A stretch of DNA of 64,000 nt. Origin: Brevundimonas fontaquae. Its GTDB lineage: Bacteria > Pseudomonadota > Alphaproteobacteria > Caulobacterales > Caulobacteraceae. A program made the position numbers and the translations under genes. Positions 45,188 through 55,744 of the stretch are shown here, piece by piece (within the stretch, counting starts at the first letter, position 1; every line of letters begins with the position of its first letter). The notes beneath the pieces are model-generated. The model was not told the DNA's origin. It made no database searches and saw nothing but the letters and a program-made list of their open reading frames with translations. Location: positions 248,001 to 312,000 of the forward strand of contig NZ_CP070968.1 of NCBI RefSeq assembly GCF_017086445.1, written 5' to 3'.

Positions 45188-46666
45188 CTACCCTGCCCAC
45201 ACGCCGTGGAAGCCAGCCGGCAGGGCCACGTCCGCCTGCCAGGTCGCAACCGGGCCGTCCTCGATCCGCGCCACGTCGAAGACGTGCAGTTCGGTGCGCC
45301 CATCCTTCAGATTGACCGACGGTCCGACCAGCCAGGCGTCCCGTTCCGCCGTCGCGCCAGGCTTGGGCACGAAGACCGCCTCCTCGACCACCTGATGCGC
45401 GCCGAACTCGAAGGCGTGCGAGCGACCGCTGTCCCAGTCGTGAACCGCCAGCCCCGTCGGCAGCGGACGGCCGCGAGTCTCGCCGGAGGTATGGGCGGTC
45501 AGGCCGCGCTTCAGTCCTGCACGACGCGGGTCCGCTTTCGGGAATTCGCCGACGACATGGCTGTAGGTCATGTCGGCCCGGCCGTCCGGCCGCAGGGTGA
45601 TCAGCGCCAGTTTCGCCGGATCGCCCGGAACGACCCCATGCCCGTCCACCAGAACCCGCGCACCATCGACCGCGAAGCGCGGATCGCCGCTGGCCGCGAC
45701 ATCGAAGCGGATCGTGCCGTCGCGCTCGGCCCAGGCGTCGCCGAGGTGGAAGTGGAAGAAGCCCGGCAGTTCATAGAGGCGTCGCCTGGACAGGTCATCC
45801 TTGTCCAGCACCAAGACCTGCGTCCCCATCTCGGGTCGCCAGGCCAGGCCGGAGGTCACGGGCATGGCGCGGGTTTCGAACATCCAGGGCTGAAGCACCA
45901 GGATCACGTGTCGTTCGGTGGCGGTGAAGTCGTGCATATAGCTGGCGCGCGGCAGGGGCACGACTTGGGCGTCGCTCAGGCTGCGATCCGGGCGCAGATG
46001 CCAGATGACGGCCTGGCTGCCCGCTGACCCAACGTTCCAGATCGAGCCGTCGGGGGCGTAGCGCGGATGGGCCTGGAACGGCATGCCCTTCAGGTCGTCG
46101 CGCAGGGTGACGAAGTCGCGCGTCGATAGGTCCGACGCCGACAGGGCCAGGGGCGATCCCGCCTCCCACAGCGCCCAAACCTGATCGCCGGCGACCATGA
46201 CGGCGGTGTTGGCGGCGTTGGCGTCGTCGTTCGAGCCGATGCGAGCCCGCCCGTCGCCCTTGGTGCCGAAGCCCGGCGTGACCACGGCGCCCAATTCCGT
46301 TTCGGTGCGGCGCTTGGGCGTGTCGGCGAACCGCGCCTCCAGCGTCGCCTGGCCGTCCTGGATGCGGAAGGCGCGCATCATGCCGTCGCCGTCGAACCAG
46401 TGGGTCGCCGACCCGCCTGGCCGCCGGAACTTGGCCGGTCCGTTGCGATACAGCGCGCCCTGCAGCCCCGCCGGCGCCCGGCCGTGGACCAGGCGCATCG
46501 TTTGGCGCGCGATGTCGCCTTCGACGTCCTGGGTCGCCAGCGCCCAGTCGGCCTTCGTCGCGGCGACGGCGTCCAGGGCGGCGGCGGCGCGCACCATTTC
46601 GGGCGTTGCCACGGCGGCCGAGAGGGCGGCGGCGCCCATAAGGAAGGAACGGCGTGAGGGGGTCAT
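45188..46666 (-). CDS. Tat-exported carotenoid oxygenase family protein
   Basis: About 492 residues from the ATG at 46666; it has a twin-arginine signal (MTPSRRSFLMGAAALSAAVA). The mature part is the seven-bladed propeller of carotenoid cleavage/retinal pigment epithelium-type oxygenases. Four Fe(II) histidines are visible: FQAHPRYAPDG, YMHDFTATERHVI, FFHFHLGDAW and the last GFHGVWAG. Other conserved parts are YRNGPAKFRRPG and HWFDGDGMMRAF. It would cleave a conjugated double bond with O2, perhaps of a carotenoid or stilbene; the substrate is unknown. Periplasmic export of such an enzyme is unusual compared with plant types. A DUF2141 gene lies just downstream. Confidence 0.9.
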   Translation of the reverse strand: MTPSRRSFLMGAAALSAAVATPEMVRAAAALDAVAATKADWALATQDVEGDIARQTMRLVHGRAPAGLQGALYRNGPAKFRRPGGSATHWFDGDGMMRAFRIQDGQATLEARFADTPKRRTETELGAVVTPGFGTKGDGRARIGSNDDANAANTAVMVAGDQVWALWEAGSPLALSASDLSTRDFVTLRDDLKGMPFQAHPRYAPDGSIWNVGSAGSQAVIWHLRPDRSLSDAQVVPLPRASYMHDFTATERHVILVLQPWMFETRAMPVTSGLAWRPEMGTQVLVLDKDDLSRRRLYELPGFFHFHLGDAWAERDGTIRFDVAASGDPRFAVDGARVLVDGHGVVPGDPAKLALITLRPDGRADMTYSHVVGEFPKADPRRAGLKRGLTAHTSGETRGRPLPTGLAVHDWDSGRSHAFEFGAHQVVEEAVFVPKPGATAERDAWLVGPSVNLKDGRTELHVFDVARIEDGPVATWQADVALPAGFHGVWAG

Positions 46667-46689
46667 GATCCGGCTCCGGCTTTCGTCGC

Positions 46690-47115
46690 TTACTTCAGGT
46701 CGATCGACTGGGTCGTGGCGCCGGCGGCGGCGAACTTGGCGCGTTCCCACGAGGCCGGCCCCATATTGCCGACGGCGTTGTTGGAGAAGGCGAAGGGCTC
46801 GACCGGCATGCCGAAGGGATTGGTGTTCATCTTCCCGTCGCCGTTCAGGTCGTGGAAGGCGCGCACCGCATAGTCGCCGTCGGGCAGGCCGTCGAAGGTC
46901 ACGCTGGTCTGGCCGGCGGCTGCATCCAGCATGGCGACCTTGGCCGGCTGGCCCTCGCCGCCGTAGTTGGCCTCGCTGTTGAAGACGGCGACCATGATCT
47001 GGCCATGGGGCGCCGCGCTCGGGAAGGCGACGGTCAGGTCGGCGGCGAAGGCGGGCGCGGCTGTCAGGGCGGCAGCGAGAGCGAGAACGGGAGCGATGGC
47101 GGCGACAGTCTTCAT
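46690..47115 (-). CDS. Secreted DUF2141 protein
   Basis: About 141 residues. ATG at 47115 starts a signal peptide (MKTVAAIAPVLALAAALTAAPA). The core is DUF2141: VAVFNSEANY, then a beta-sandwich with DGLPDGDYAVRAFHDLNGDG and a C-terminal NPFGMPVEPFAFSNNA. The LNGDGKMNTN segment looks Asp/Asn-rich and calcium-like. Function unknown. It lies immediately upstream of the carotenoid oxygenase gene in reading order (23 bases), on the same strand. The gene pair recurs as an association I have seen for such secreted proteins, though I cannot verify it here. Confidence 0.86.
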   Translation of the reverse strand: MKTVAAIAPVLALAAALTAAPAFAADLTVAFPSAAPHGQIMVAVFNSEANYGGEGQPAKVAMLDAAAGQTSVTFDGLPDGDYAVRAFHDLNGDGKMNTNPFGMPVEPFAFSNNAVGNMGPASWERAKFAAAGATTQSIDLK

Positions 47116-47304
47116 GACGGCGTGTCCTGTGTCAGGGAGAGGACCGACGACCGGCCCTCGACGACCGGACCGTGCCGTCGTCCCCTGCCCTTCACCACCG
47201 CTCTTGCGGCGATGCACCGTCGCCGTTCGCGAATGAACAGGCATGGGCGTTGGCGAAGCGCGAACGCACACCGCCGAACGCGTTGTGTCCGGCCTGCAAA
47301 AGAA

Positions 47305-47332
47305 AAGGCCCGGAACCTGAGTTCCGGGCCTT
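47305..47332 (-). terminator. Rho-independent terminator after infB
   Basis: Perfect 12-bp stem AAGGCCCGGAAC, loop TCAG (minus strand), followed by TTCTTTTGC. It ends the rimP-nusA-ylxR-infB transcript and separates it from the DUF2141 gene. Confidence 0.88.
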
Positions 47333-47358
47333 GGTCTCTTCGTGCTCGCGACGAGGAG

Positions 47359-50300
47359 CTAGTCCAGCGTGCGCTTGATCTCTTCGACCGTGAAGCACTC
47401 GATGTAGTCGCCTTCCTTGATGTCCTGGAAGCCCTGGAACTGCATGCCGCATTCCTGGCCGGCCGTGACCTCGTTGACCTCGTCCTTGAAGCGCTTGAGC
47501 GTGTTGAGCGTCCCCAGCTCCAGCACCACGACATCGTCGCGGATGATGCGGACGCGCGCGCCCTTGCGAACCACGCCTTCCGACACCCGGCAACCGGCGA
47601 TCTTGCCGATCTTGGAGATGTCGAACACCTGAAGGACAGCGGCGTTGCCCAGGAAGGTTTCGCGCTGCAGCGGCGCCAGCATGCCGGACAGAACGCCTTT
47701 GATGTCGTCCAGCAGGTCGTAGATGATCGAATAGTAGCGGATCTCGACGCCTTCGCGTTCGGCCAGATCGCGCGCCTGTTTCGAAGCGCGGACATTGAAG
47801 CCGAGGATCGGCGCGCCGGCCGACTTGGCCAGGTTGACGTCGCTCTCGGTGATGCCGCCGGCGCCGGAATAGACCGTGCGGGCGCGCACCTCGTCGGTGC
47901 TCATCTTGTCCAGCGAACCCATGATGGCTTCGGCCGAACCCTGCACGTCCGCCTTGATGACGACCGGCAGTTCCGAGGCCTTCTTGGAGCCCAGCTTGGC
48001 CATCATGTCGACCAGCGAGACCGAGCCGCCCGAAACCTGGGCCTTTTCGCGCTTCACCCGCTGACGGTATTCGGTCAGCTCGCGGGCGCGAGCTTCGGAT
48101 TCCACCACGGCGAAGACATCGCCCGGCGAGGGCGCCTCGTCCAGGCCGAGAATCTCGACCGGAACCGACGGACCGGCTTCGGTCAGCTGCTCGTTGCGCT
48201 CGTTCAGCAGGGCGCGAACCTTGCCCCATGATCCGCCGGCGACGACGATGTCGCCGCGCTTCAGCGTGCCGCGCTTGACCAGGACGGTGCCGACCGGACC
48301 GCGGCCCTTGTCCAGCTTGGCCTCGATGACCACACCCTCGGCCGAACGATCGGCGTTGGCGCGCAGGTCCATGACCTCGGCCTGGATCAGGATGGCTTCC
48401 AGCAGGCCGTCGAGGTTCATCCGCTCCTTGGCCGAAACCTCGATGATCTGGGTCTCGCCACCCAGGCTTTCGGCGATGACTTCGTACTGCAGCAGCTCGT
48501 TGACGACCTTCTGCGACGTCGCGCCGGGCTTATCCATCTTGTTGACCGCCACGATCAGGGGCGCGTTGGCGGCCTTGGCGTGTTGGATGGCTTCGATGGT
48601 CTGCGGCATGACGCCGTCGTCGGCGGCGACGACCAGGACCACGATGTCCGTCACATTGGCGCCGCGCGCCCGCATGGCCGAGAAGGCGGCGTGGCCCGGG
48701 GTGTCCAGGAAGGTGACCTTCTGGTCGTCCGGCAGGCGAACCTGATAGGCGCCGATGTGCTGGGTGATGCCGCCGGCTTCGCCGCCTGCGACGTCGGTCG
48801 TGCGCAGGGCGTCAAGCAGCGAGGTCTTGCCGTGGTCGACGTGGCCCATGATGGCCACGACCGGCGCGCGGGTGTCGGAGGCGTCCGCATCGTCGGCCTC
48901 GCCCAGGAAGCCGGTTTCGATGTCGGATTCCGAGACGCGCTTGACGGCCATGCCGAACTCTTCGGCCACCAGTTCGGCGGTGTCGGAATCGATCACGTCG
49001 TTGATCTTCATCATCAGGCCCTGCTTCATCAGGAACTTGATGATGTCGACGCCGCGTACGGCCATCCGGTTGGACAGTTCCTGCACGGTGATGACGTCGG
49101 GAATGACGACTTCGCGCGGACGGTTGGGCGCATCGGTCGAGCCGCCCTTGCGCTTTTCCTTCTCACGTTCGCGAGCACGGCGAACCGAGGCCAGCGAGCG
49201 CATCCGCTCGGCGGCGTCGCCGTCGCCGACCACGGACTGGATGGTCATGCGGCCTTCGCGGCGCTTGGGCTCGCCACGCGTGCGGCTGACGGCCTTGCCG
49301 GCGTCGGAGAAACGCTTCTCGCGATCGTCGTCGCGACCGGTCGGACGACCGAAGCCGGCGCCGGGCGCACGGGCCGGGCGCAGAACATTGGCCTCGGCCG
49401 GCGGGGCGTTCGGGGCGGCGCGACCGCCGGGGCCGGTGCGCGGGCCGCCGGGACGGGCGGCGCCGGGCGCCGGACGCGGGTTCAGGGCCGAATAGCGGAC
49501 GGGCTCGGCCGGCTTGGCACCTTGCGGACGCTGACCGCCAGGGCCCGAACGGGCGCCCTGCGGACGGTCGCCTTGCGGGCGATCGCTCTGCGGGCGGTCT
49601 GAATAGGCGCGATCACCGCCGCCCATCGCCTGCTCGCGGGCCGACCGGCCGCCGAAGGCCGGACGCTCGGGTGCGGCGCGTTGGGGATTGCCGGGCTTGG
49701 GCACGCGCTGGCCGAAGTTGACCACCGGGCGAGCCGGAGCGGCCGGACGAGCGGGCGCAGCCGGGGCCGGAGTCGCAGGCGCCGGGGTCGGCGCGACAGG
49801 CGCAGGCGCGGCGGCGGCGGGCGTGGCCGGCTTGGGTGCGGGCTTGGCCGGCGCGACAGGCGCAGCCGCCGTCAGCTTGGCGGCTTCGGCGCGTGCGGCT
49901 TCTGCGGCGGCTTTGGCGGCGGCGGCTTCGTCACGGGCCGCCTGGGCGGCGCGCTCGGTGGCGGCGGCCTGCTCGCGGGCGGCGGCGTCTGCAGCGGCCT
50001 TGGCGGCGGCTTCAGCTGCGGCCTTGGCGGCGTTCGCCTGGGTGGCCAGGGCGATGGCGCGGCGACGCGCTTCCTGCTCCTCGGCCGACAGGGCGCCGCC
50101 GGCGGGTTGCGACGGACGCGGACCTTGCGGACGGGGGGCCTGAGCGGCCTGTTGAGGACGCGCGACATCGAAGCCCTGCGGACGTTGCGGCCCGCCGGCG
50201 CCGGCGCGGCGCTTGGTCTCGACCACCACCGTCTTGGATCGGCCATGGCTGAAGCTCTGCTTCACAGTGCCGGTCGGCACCGATCCCACAACGCGCGGCT

Positions 50301-50391
50301 TCAGGCTCAGCGGAGCGCGCGGCCCCGTCTGGGACGGCGTGCCGCCCGTGTTGCCCTGGCCTTGGTTGGTCTTGTCGTTTTCGTCGCTCAT
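47359..50391 (-). CDS. infB: Translation initiation factor IF-2
   Basis: 1010 residues. A long N-terminal extension (about 1-420) is very rich in Ala, Pro, Gly and Arg and largely low-complexity with repeats; it is followed by a helical IF2_N region, the GTPase domain with GHVDHGKTS (near 512), [11 protein letters not shown] and NKMDKP, and C-terminal domains that bind fMet-tRNA ([35 protein letters not shown]). It is the fourth gene of rimP-nusA-ylxR-infB. rbfA, which usually follows infB, is not here; a DUF2141 gene of the other pathway follows the terminator. Start MSDENDKT at 50391. Confidence 0.98.
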   Translation of the reverse strand: MSDENDKTNQGQGNTGGTPSQTGPRAPLSLKPRVVGSVPTGTVKQSFSHGRSKTVVVETKRRAGAGGPQRPQGFDVARPQQAAQAPRPQGPRPSQPAGGALSAEEQEARRRAIALATQANAAKAAAEAAAKAAADAAAREQAAATERAAQAARDEAAAAKAAAEAARAEAAKLTAAAPVAPAKPAPKPATPAAAAPAPVAPTPAPATPAPAAPARPAAPARPVVNFGQRVPKPGNPQRAAPERPAFGGRSAREQAMGGGDRAYSDRPQSDRPQGDRPQGARSGPGGQRPQGAKPAEPVRYSALNPRPAPGAARPGGPRTGPGGRAAPNAPPAEANVLRPARAPGAGFGRPTGRDDDREKRFSDAGKAVSRTRGEPKRREGRMTIQSVVGDGDAAERMRSLASVRRAREREKEKRKGGSTDAPNRPREVVIPDVITVQELSNRMAVRGVDIIKFLMKQGLMMKINDVIDSDTAELVAEEFGMAVKRVSESDIETGFLGEADDADASDTRAPVVAIMGHVDHGKTSLLDALRTTDVAGGEAGGITQHIGAYQVRLPDDQKVTFLDTPGHAAFSAMRARGANVTDIVVLVVAADDGVMPQTIEAIQHAKAANAPLIVAVNKMDKPGATSQKVVNELLQYEVIAESLGGETQIIEVSAKERMNLDGLLEAILIQAEVMDLRANADRSAEGVVIEAKLDKGRGPVGTVLVKRGTLKRGDIVVAGGSWGKVRALLNERNEQLTEAGPSVPVEILGLDEAPSPGDVFAVVESEARARELTEYRQRVKREKAQVSGGSVSLVDMMAKLGSKKASELPVVIKADVQGSAEAIMGSLDKMSTDEVRARTVYSGAGGITESDVNLAKSAGAPILGFNVRASKQARDLAEREGVEIRYYSIIYDLLDDIKGVLSGMLAPLQRETFLGNAAVLQVFDISKIGKIAGCRVSEGVVRKGARVRIIRDDVVVLELGTLNTLKRFKDEVNEVTAGQECGMQFQGFQDIKEGDYIECFTVEEIKRTLD

Positions 50392-50499
50392 CCGGTCGCT
50401 TTACTCGGGGCGGAAAGGCCCGCCGTCCTCATCTAATACCCATGAACGACCGTGAGCCCGTCTCCGCCCTTGGAGACAGGCCCTCGGCCGCTAAAATCC

Positions 50500-51159
50500 T
50501 CAGCTCGCCCCTGTAAGGGGTGCTCCCGCCGATCCGTCCACGACACTGGAAACGTCCCAGTGAGGGGGGCGAAGCGGCCGAAATCCAGCCAGTCGTTCGA
50601 CCTCGATGGTCCAGCGATCGGCGCGTCCGCCCGCAAGCAGGACGGCGTGTATCGCATTTTCCAGCCCAAGGGCCAAACTCAAATCGTCCGCCGTGAACGC
50701 GCCGCAGATCTTGGCGGTCTGATGACGGGCCAGGGCGAGGATCTTTCCGCGCCCGTCGGCCGAGCCATCGGCGGCTTCCAGCACCCAGGCGGCCTTGCCC
50801 GCACGCAGGCTCGCCGCGGTTTTCTCGAAGCCGGATATAAGAACGCCTTCGCGCCGGGCAAGACCCAGCTGGTCGAGACAGCGCCTTGCCAGCAGCCGTT
50901 CGACGACATCGGCCAGGTCGGCCGGGGCGGTCAATTTGGTCTTGGCCGCGCGGGTGAAGCCGTTTTTCTTGACCGCCGCCTCGACCGAGGCGCGGCTGGC
51001 TTCGACCCACAGGCCGCGTCCGGGCAGTTTCCTGCCCAGGTCGGGGACCACCTGGCCATCGGGCCCGGCGACGAAACGGATCAGGCGAGATTCGTCCATG
51101 ACCTCGTGAGAGACGAGGTCCCGGCGTTCCCTATCGATCGTTGCGTCGCGCAAGCTCAT
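50500..51159 (-). CDS. YlxR-type RNA-binding protein fused to an L7Ae-like domain
   Basis: 219 residues. N-terminal YlxR/DUF448 domain (about 8-95: ESRLIRFVAGPDGQVVPDLG followed by RKLPGRGLWV) and a second half (about 100-190) with RREGVLISGFEKTAASLRAG, which resembles the YlxQ/L7Ae RNA-binding fold. Fusions of both are common in alphaproteobacteria. The usual Cys pair of YlxR near the N-terminus is not present (ERRDLVSHEVMDE). Lies between nusA (18 bases upstream) and infB, the standard place, and may bind RNA or RNase P RNA. Confidence 0.9.
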   Translation of the reverse strand: MSLRDATIDRERRDLVSHEVMDESRLIRFVAGPDGQVVPDLGRKLPGRGLWVEASRASVEAAVKKNGFTRAAKTKLTAPADLADVVERLLARRCLDQLGLARREGVLISGFEKTAASLRAGKAAWVLEAADGSADGRGKILALARHQTAKICGAFTADDLSLALGLENAIHAVLLAGGRADRWTIEVERLAGFRPLRPPHWDVSSVVDGSAGAPLTGAS

Positions 51160-51177
51160 ATGTGGCCAGGTCTCCCA

Positions 51178-52911
51178 TCACGCGTTCGACGGTTCGGCGT
51201 CGGACTCTTCGCCCTCGGCCGCGTCGTCTTCGGCAGGCGCATCGCCGAACACCTGGTCCGGATCGTATTCGCCCTCGGCGTAGTCGCCCTCTTCTTCGTA
51301 GTCTTCCGGCTCGGGCTGCGGCAGTTCCGAAGCGTCGATCCAGCCGGCCGCGACGCGCGCCTGCAGGATCAGCAGCTCGGCGTCTTCCTGCGCCAGGTTA
51401 AAGCTTTCCAGCACGCCGGGGACCTTCACCCGCTCGCCGTTCTTGACCTCATAGCCGCCGCGGATTTCGTCGGTGGCCAGGTCGGCCAGATCCTCGACCG
51501 TCTTCACGCCGCCTTCGCCCAGGGCGACGGCGATCGGCAGGGTGACGCCCGGCACCTGAAGCACGCCGTCCTCGACGCCCAGTTCGACGCGCTTGGCGTC
51601 CAGCTCGGCGGCCTTCTTGTCCAGATATTCGCGGGCGCGGGCCTGAAGCTCTTCAGCTGTCTCTTCGTCGAAGCCTTCGATCTCGGAGACTTCGTACGGA
51701 TCGACATAGGCCAGATCTTCGACCGTGGCGAAGCCTTCGGTGACCAGCAGCTGGGCGATGACTTCGTCGACGTCCAGGGCTTCCTGGAACAGGCCGGTGC
51801 GCTCGGCGAACTCGCGCTGACGACGCTCGGAGTCCTGAGCCTCGGTGATGATGTCGATCTGCCAGCCGGTCAGTTGCGAGGCCAGACGGACGTTCTGGCC
51901 GCGACGGCCGATGGCCAGCGACAGCTGCTCGTCCGGCACGACCACTTCGACGCGGCCGGCTTCTTCGTCCAGCACGACCTTGGAGACTTCGGCCGGGGCC
52001 AGGGCGTTGACGATGAAGGTCGGCTCGTCCGGATTCCACTGGATGATGTCGATCTTCTCGCCCTGCAGTTCGGCGACGACCGCCTGAACGCGCGAGCCGC
52101 GCATACCGACGCAGGCGCCGACGGGATCGATGGAGCTGTCGTTCGACAGGACGGCCATCTTGGCGCGCGAACCCGAGTCACGGGCGGCGGCGCGGATCTC
52201 GATCACGCCGTCATAAACTTCCGGCACTTCCTGGGCGAACAGCTTGGCCATGAAGCCAGGGTGGGCGCGCGACAGCATGACCTGCGGGCCCTTGGCCTCG
52301 GGCCGGACGTCGTAGATGTAGGTGCGGATCCGGTCGCCGATGTTGAACACTTCGCGCGGGATGGACTGGTCGCGGCGCATGACGCCTTCGCCCCGGCCCA
52401 GATCGACGATGGTGTTGCCGTATTCGACACGCTTGACCGTGCCGTTGACGATCTCGCCGACGCGATCCTTGAACTCTTCGTACTGGTTGGCGCGCTCGGC
52501 CTCGCGGACCTTTCCGGTCACGACCTGGCGGGCCATCTGGGTCTGGACCCGACCGAACTCGAACGGCGGCAGGTTCTCGACGTATTCCTTGCCGACCACG
52601 GCCTCCGGATCGCGCTTGGAGGCGTCCTTCAGGCGCACCATGGCGCTGTCGTTGAACTCTTCCAGCTCGTCTTCCGGCATCCAGTCGTCCTCGACGATGG
52701 TGACGTGACGGGTCAGCAACAGTTCGCCGGTCTTGTGGTCGATCTTGGCGCGGATGTCGTGGTGCGCGCCGTAGCGCGACTTGGCGCCCTTCTGGATCGC
52801 TTCTTCGATCGCCTCGATGACGATCTCGCGCTCGATGTTCTTCTCGCGAGCGACGGCGTCGGCGATCTGCAGCAATTCGAGGCGGTTGGCGGAAATACCG
52901 GTGACGGCCAT
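51178..52911 (-). CDS. nusA: Transcription termination/antitermination factor NusA
   Basis: 577 residues. N-terminal domain ([20 protein letters not shown]), S1 domain (about 135-200), KH1 and KH2 ([33 protein letters not shown]), and acidic C-terminal repeats ([20 protein letters not shown]) with a final acidic Glu/Asp tail after residue 540. Length and order are standard for alphaproteobacteria. It overlaps the rimP stop by one base (TGATG), indicating coupled translation. NusA autoregulates its operon in other bacteria, which is relevant to the hairpin at 53531. Confidence 0.98.
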   Translation of the reverse strand: MAVTGISANRLELLQIADAVAREKNIEREIVIEAIEEAIQKGAKSRYGAHHDIRAKIDHKTGELLLTRHVTIVEDDWMPEDELEEFNDSAMVRLKDASKRDPEAVVGKEYVENLPPFEFGRVQTQMARQVVTGKVREAERANQYEEFKDRVGEIVNGTVKRVEYGNTIVDLGRGEGVMRRDQSIPREVFNIGDRIRTYIYDVRPEAKGPQVMLSRAHPGFMAKLFAQEVPEVYDGVIEIRAAARDSGSRAKMAVLSNDSSIDPVGACVGMRGSRVQAVVAELQGEKIDIIQWNPDEPTFIVNALAPAEVSKVVLDEEAGRVEVVVPDEQLSLAIGRRGQNVRLASQLTGWQIDIITEAQDSERRQREFAERTGLFQEALDVDEVIAQLLVTEGFATVEDLAYVDPYEVSEIEGFDEETAEELQARAREYLDKKAAELDAKRVELGVEDGVLQVPGVTLPIAVALGEGGVKTVEDLADLATDEIRGGYEVKNGERVKVPGVLESFNLAQEDAELLILQARVAAGWIDASELPQPEPEDYEEEGDYAEGEYDPDQVFGDAPAEDDAAEGEESDAEPSNA

Positions 52912-53510
52912 CAGGCGTTGTCCTCAGAAGGGGTCGTGGTGTCGGTTGTCAGGTCGGAGGCTTCCCCTTCGGGAAGGCCGTCGTCTTCGGGTTCGCCGCG
53001 TGCGGCGCGAATGGCGGCGCCCCGTTTCATCAGGGCGTCGGTCAGGACCAGCTTCGCGTCGCTCAGCCAGTCGAAGGGGATCAGGGCGGTGTCGTCCTCA
53101 CCGTCCAGGTCGATCAGGACGTTGCCGTCTTCATAGCCGGCCAGCACGCCCTTGAACCGCTTGCGCCCCTCGATCATCCGGTCCGTTTCCAGACGCGCCT
53201 CCTCGCCCTCGAACAGGTCGAAGTCGATGGGACGGGTCAGGGGCCGGTCGATGCCGGGCGACGAAACCTCCAGCATATATTCGCCGGGGATGGGGTCGGC
53301 GGCGTCGAACACTTCCGACACCGCGCGGCTCAGCTTGGCGCATTGTTCGACCGAGATGTCGTGGTCGGACGGCCGCTCGGCCATGATCTGAAGGCGCTGG
53401 CGCTTGGAGCCCGTCATCAGGCGCACGCGCACGACATCCAGACCCAACGACTCCGCGATGGGGTCGATCAAGTCCAGCAGCTGGCGATCCTGGGCGGTTC
53501 TTGCGCGCAA
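52911..53510 (-). CDS. rimP: Ribosome maturation factor RimP
   Basis: 30S assembly factor. About 199 residues. Two alternative TTG starts exist: 53510, which gives a start like [20 protein letters not shown] and a GGAT eight bases upstream, or 53525, which adds five residues and lies inside the T-tract of a hairpin. I prefer 53510 because Caulobacter RimP starts at this point as I remember it. The core [40 protein letters not shown] is typical. An unusual acidic tail ([18 protein letters not shown]) ends it. First gene of rimP-nusA-ylxR-infB. Confidence 0.93.
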   Translation of the reverse strand: MRARTAQDRQLLDLIDPIAESLGLDVVRVRLMTGSKRQRLQIMAERPSDHDISVEQCAKLSRAVSEVFDAADPIPGEYMLEVSSPGIDRPLTRPIDFDLFEGEEARLETDRMIEGRKRFKGVLAGYEDGNVLIDLDGEDDTALIPFDWLSDAKLVLTDALMKRGAAIRAARGEPEDDGLPEGEASDLTTDTTTPSEDNA

Positions 53511-53530
53511 GCGACGACGATCCAAAACAA

Positions 53531-53558
53531 AAGCGGCGGTCCGTCCGGGCCGCCGCTT
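53531..53558 (-). terminator. Leader hairpin with T-tract before rimP: terminator or attenuator
   Basis: AAGCGGCGG/CCGCCGCTT 9-bp stem with a 10-base loop, followed on the minus strand by TTGTTTTGGA. It fits an intrinsic terminator. It cannot simply serve the chemoreceptor gene, because a good promoter for rimP (53600-53628) lies between them, so rimP transcripts should pass through it. It ends about 20 bases before the preferred start. Confidence 0.6.
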
Positions 53559-53599
53559 GGAACGACGCCGTTGGACGCCGGTCTAACGATGTGAGCGCC

Positions 53600-53628
53600 C
53601 ATATAGGCGCTTCACCTTCGCTTGTCAG
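53600..53628 (-). promoter_or_regulatory. Sigma-70-type promoter for rimP-nusA-ylxR-infB
   Basis: On the minus strand: CTGACA (-35, at 53628-53623), a 17-base spacer, TATATG (-10, at 53605-53600). One change from TTGACA and two from TATAAT. It would start RNA near 53593, giving about an 80-base leader to the TTG at 53510. Confidence 0.6.
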
Positions 53629-53649
53629 CCCCTTTCGAGGCGGTCGCCC

Positions 53650-55590
53650 TCAGAACTCCTCCCAACCGTCTTCGACGGCTGCGGCTTGAGGCTTGGGTGC
53701 GGCGCCGCCTCGGCCGAGGACCTTCAGGGCGGCGGCCATGTGGCTGCTAGGCTTGACGACCGGCGCAGGGGTGCGAACCGGCGCGGGCGCGGCGGCGCGC
53801 GACGACGTCGAGCCCACGCGGAACTGGGCGACCGAGGCCTGCAGACTTTCCGCCTCCTGGGCCAGCGAATGGCTGGCGGCGGTCGACTGCTCGACCATGG
53901 CGGCGTTCTGCTGGGTGACCTGGTCCATCTGGTTGACGGCGGTGTTGACCTGGGCCAGGCCGACGGCCTGTTCCTGGGCCGAGGCGGCGATCTCGGTGAT
54001 CAGGCTGTCGATTTCGGCGACGCGGTCCACGATCCGTTGCAGGGCCTCGCCTGTCTCTCCGACCAGTTTCACGCCTGCGCCGACTTGGCCGGTCGAGGCC
54101 GAGATCAGGGTCTTGATCTCCTTGGCGGCTTCGGCCGAACGCTGGGCCAGGGCGCGGACTTCGGAGGCGACCACCGCGAAGCCACGACCGGCCTCGCCGG
54201 CGCGCGCGGCCTCGACGCCGGCGTTCAAAGCCAGAAGGTTGGTCTGGAAGGCGATCTCGTCGATCACGCCGATGATCTGGTTGATCTGGGTGGACGAGCC
54301 CTCGATGGCGGTCATGGCATGGACGGCGTCGCGCACGATCACGCCGCTCTTTTCGGCGTCGCCGCGCGCGGCCTGGACCACGTCTGAAGCCTGGCGGGCG
54401 CCCGAGGCGGTCTTGTTCACCGTGGCGGTGATCTCATCCAGGGCGGCGGCGGTCTCTTCCAGTCCTGCCGCCTGCTGCTCGGTGCGGCGCGACAGGTCGT
54501 CGGCCGCCTGGCTGATCTCGCCGGCGCCCGAGCGGATGCCCGAGACATTGAAGATGACCACAGAGACCGCCTGCTGCAGCTGAGCGATCGCGGCGTTGAA
54601 ATCGGTCTTAAGCCGCGCCGCCTTGGGCGCAAAGTCGGCCTCGATCCGATACGTCAGATCGCCATCGGCCATGGCCGACAGACCTTCGCCCAGGGCCTGA
54701 ATCGTGATGCGATCGGCCTCGGCCTCGCGCGCCTTTTCGACCTCGCGCGCCATGCGCTCCTGTTCGCCGAGCGACCTTTGCGACACAGCCTCGGCTTCCA
54801 GCCGATCCTTCTCGATGGCGGCGTCGCGGAAGATGGCCAGGGCGGCGGCCATCTGGCCGATTTCGTCGCCGCGCGCCACGCCGGGGATGTCAGACCCTCT
54901 GTCGCCGTCGGCCAGACCGCGCATACGGCGGCCCAGGGCCACTACGGGCATGGACACCGACCGTCCGATGAACCAGCCGGCCGCCCCGGCGGCGCACGCG
55001 ACCAACAGCGCCAGACCGCCCAGTGTCAGCGCCGCCTTGCCGACAGCGGCGGCGATCTGGTCGGTGTAGACGCCGGAGCCGATCACCCAGCCCCAAGGGG
55101 CAAACCCCTTCACATAGGAAATCTTCGGCGCTGGCTCTTCCTGACCGGGTTTGTCCCACTGGTAATCGACAAAGCCTTCACCGTCCTTCTGAACGACCGA
55201 GACGAATTCCTTGAACATGAGCACGCCGTCGGCGTCGGTCTTCGCGCTCAGGTCCGTGCCGTTGAGGGCCGGTTTCATCGGATGCATCACCATGGTGGGA
55301 TGCATGTCGTTGATCCAGAAATAGTCGTCCTGGCCATAGCGCATGGCGCCGACTGCGACCTTTGCCGCATCCTGAGCCTGTTCGCGCGTCAGGCGCCCGG
55401 CCTGCTCTTCGGCCTGATAATGGGCGACGACGCTATAGGCGATCTCGACGGCCTTTTTGGTCCTGTCGGCGATGTCGTCGCGCATCACCTTGTTGACCTG
55501 AAACAGGCCCAGCCCGGTGACGATCAGCAGACCCGCTATGGTCACCAGCGTAAGAAGGTTGATCCGGCCGCCGATCGACAGGGTTTTCAT
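53650..55590 (-). CDS. Methyl-accepting chemotaxis protein with Cache domain
   Basis: 646 residues. N-terminal membrane segment ([18 protein letters not shown]), a single Cache_2-type periplasmic domain (about 35-190, with [20 protein letters not shown]), a second membrane segment ([18 protein letters not shown]), HAMP domains, and a long cytoplasmic signalling coiled coil with the hairpin tip [29 protein letters not shown]. The extreme C-terminus DGWEEF resembles the xWxxF tail that tethers CheR/CheB. Such receptors signal to CheA. No che cluster is in the window. Ligand probably a small organic acid by analogy with Cache receptors, unproven. Confidence 0.95.
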   Translation of the reverse strand: MKTLSIGGRINLLTLVTIAGLLIVTGLGLFQVNKVMRDDIADRTKKAVEIAYSVVAHYQAEEQAGRLTREQAQDAAKVAVGAMRYGQDDYFWINDMHPTMVMHPMKPALNGTDLSAKTDADGVLMFKEFVSVVQKDGEGFVDYQWDKPGQEEPAPKISYVKGFAPWGWVIGSGVYTDQIAAAVGKAALTLGGLALLVACAAGAAGWFIGRSVSMPVVALGRRMRGLADGDRGSDIPGVARGDEIGQMAAALAIFRDAAIEKDRLEAEAVSQRSLGEQERMAREVEKAREAEADRITIQALGEGLSAMADGDLTYRIEADFAPKAARLKTDFNAAIAQLQQAVSVVIFNVSGIRSGAGEISQAADDLSRRTEQQAAGLEETAAALDEITATVNKTASGARQASDVVQAARGDAEKSGVIVRDAVHAMTAIEGSSTQINQIIGVIDEIAFQTNLLALNAGVEAARAGEAGRGFAVVASEVRALAQRSAEAAKEIKTLISASTGQVGAGVKLVGETGEALQRIVDRVAEIDSLITEIAASAQEQAVGLAQVNTAVNQMDQVTQQNAAMVEQSTAASHSLAQEAESLQASVAQFRVGSTSSRAAAPAPVRTPAPVVKPSSHMAAALKVLGRGGAAPKPQAAAVEDGWEEF

Positions 55591-55744
55591 GTGACGTTCC
55601 GATATTGAAGTCGAACCATCACATTTCGGCCAAGGATGTTAATTTTGGCGAAACGCCGCCGCTAGGTAGAAACCCGTAATGGCGGCACGTTGCGACAAGA
55701 CGTCTTCGTCCCGTCGAAATCCGGCTTCTTCACGCGTCCTTTGT

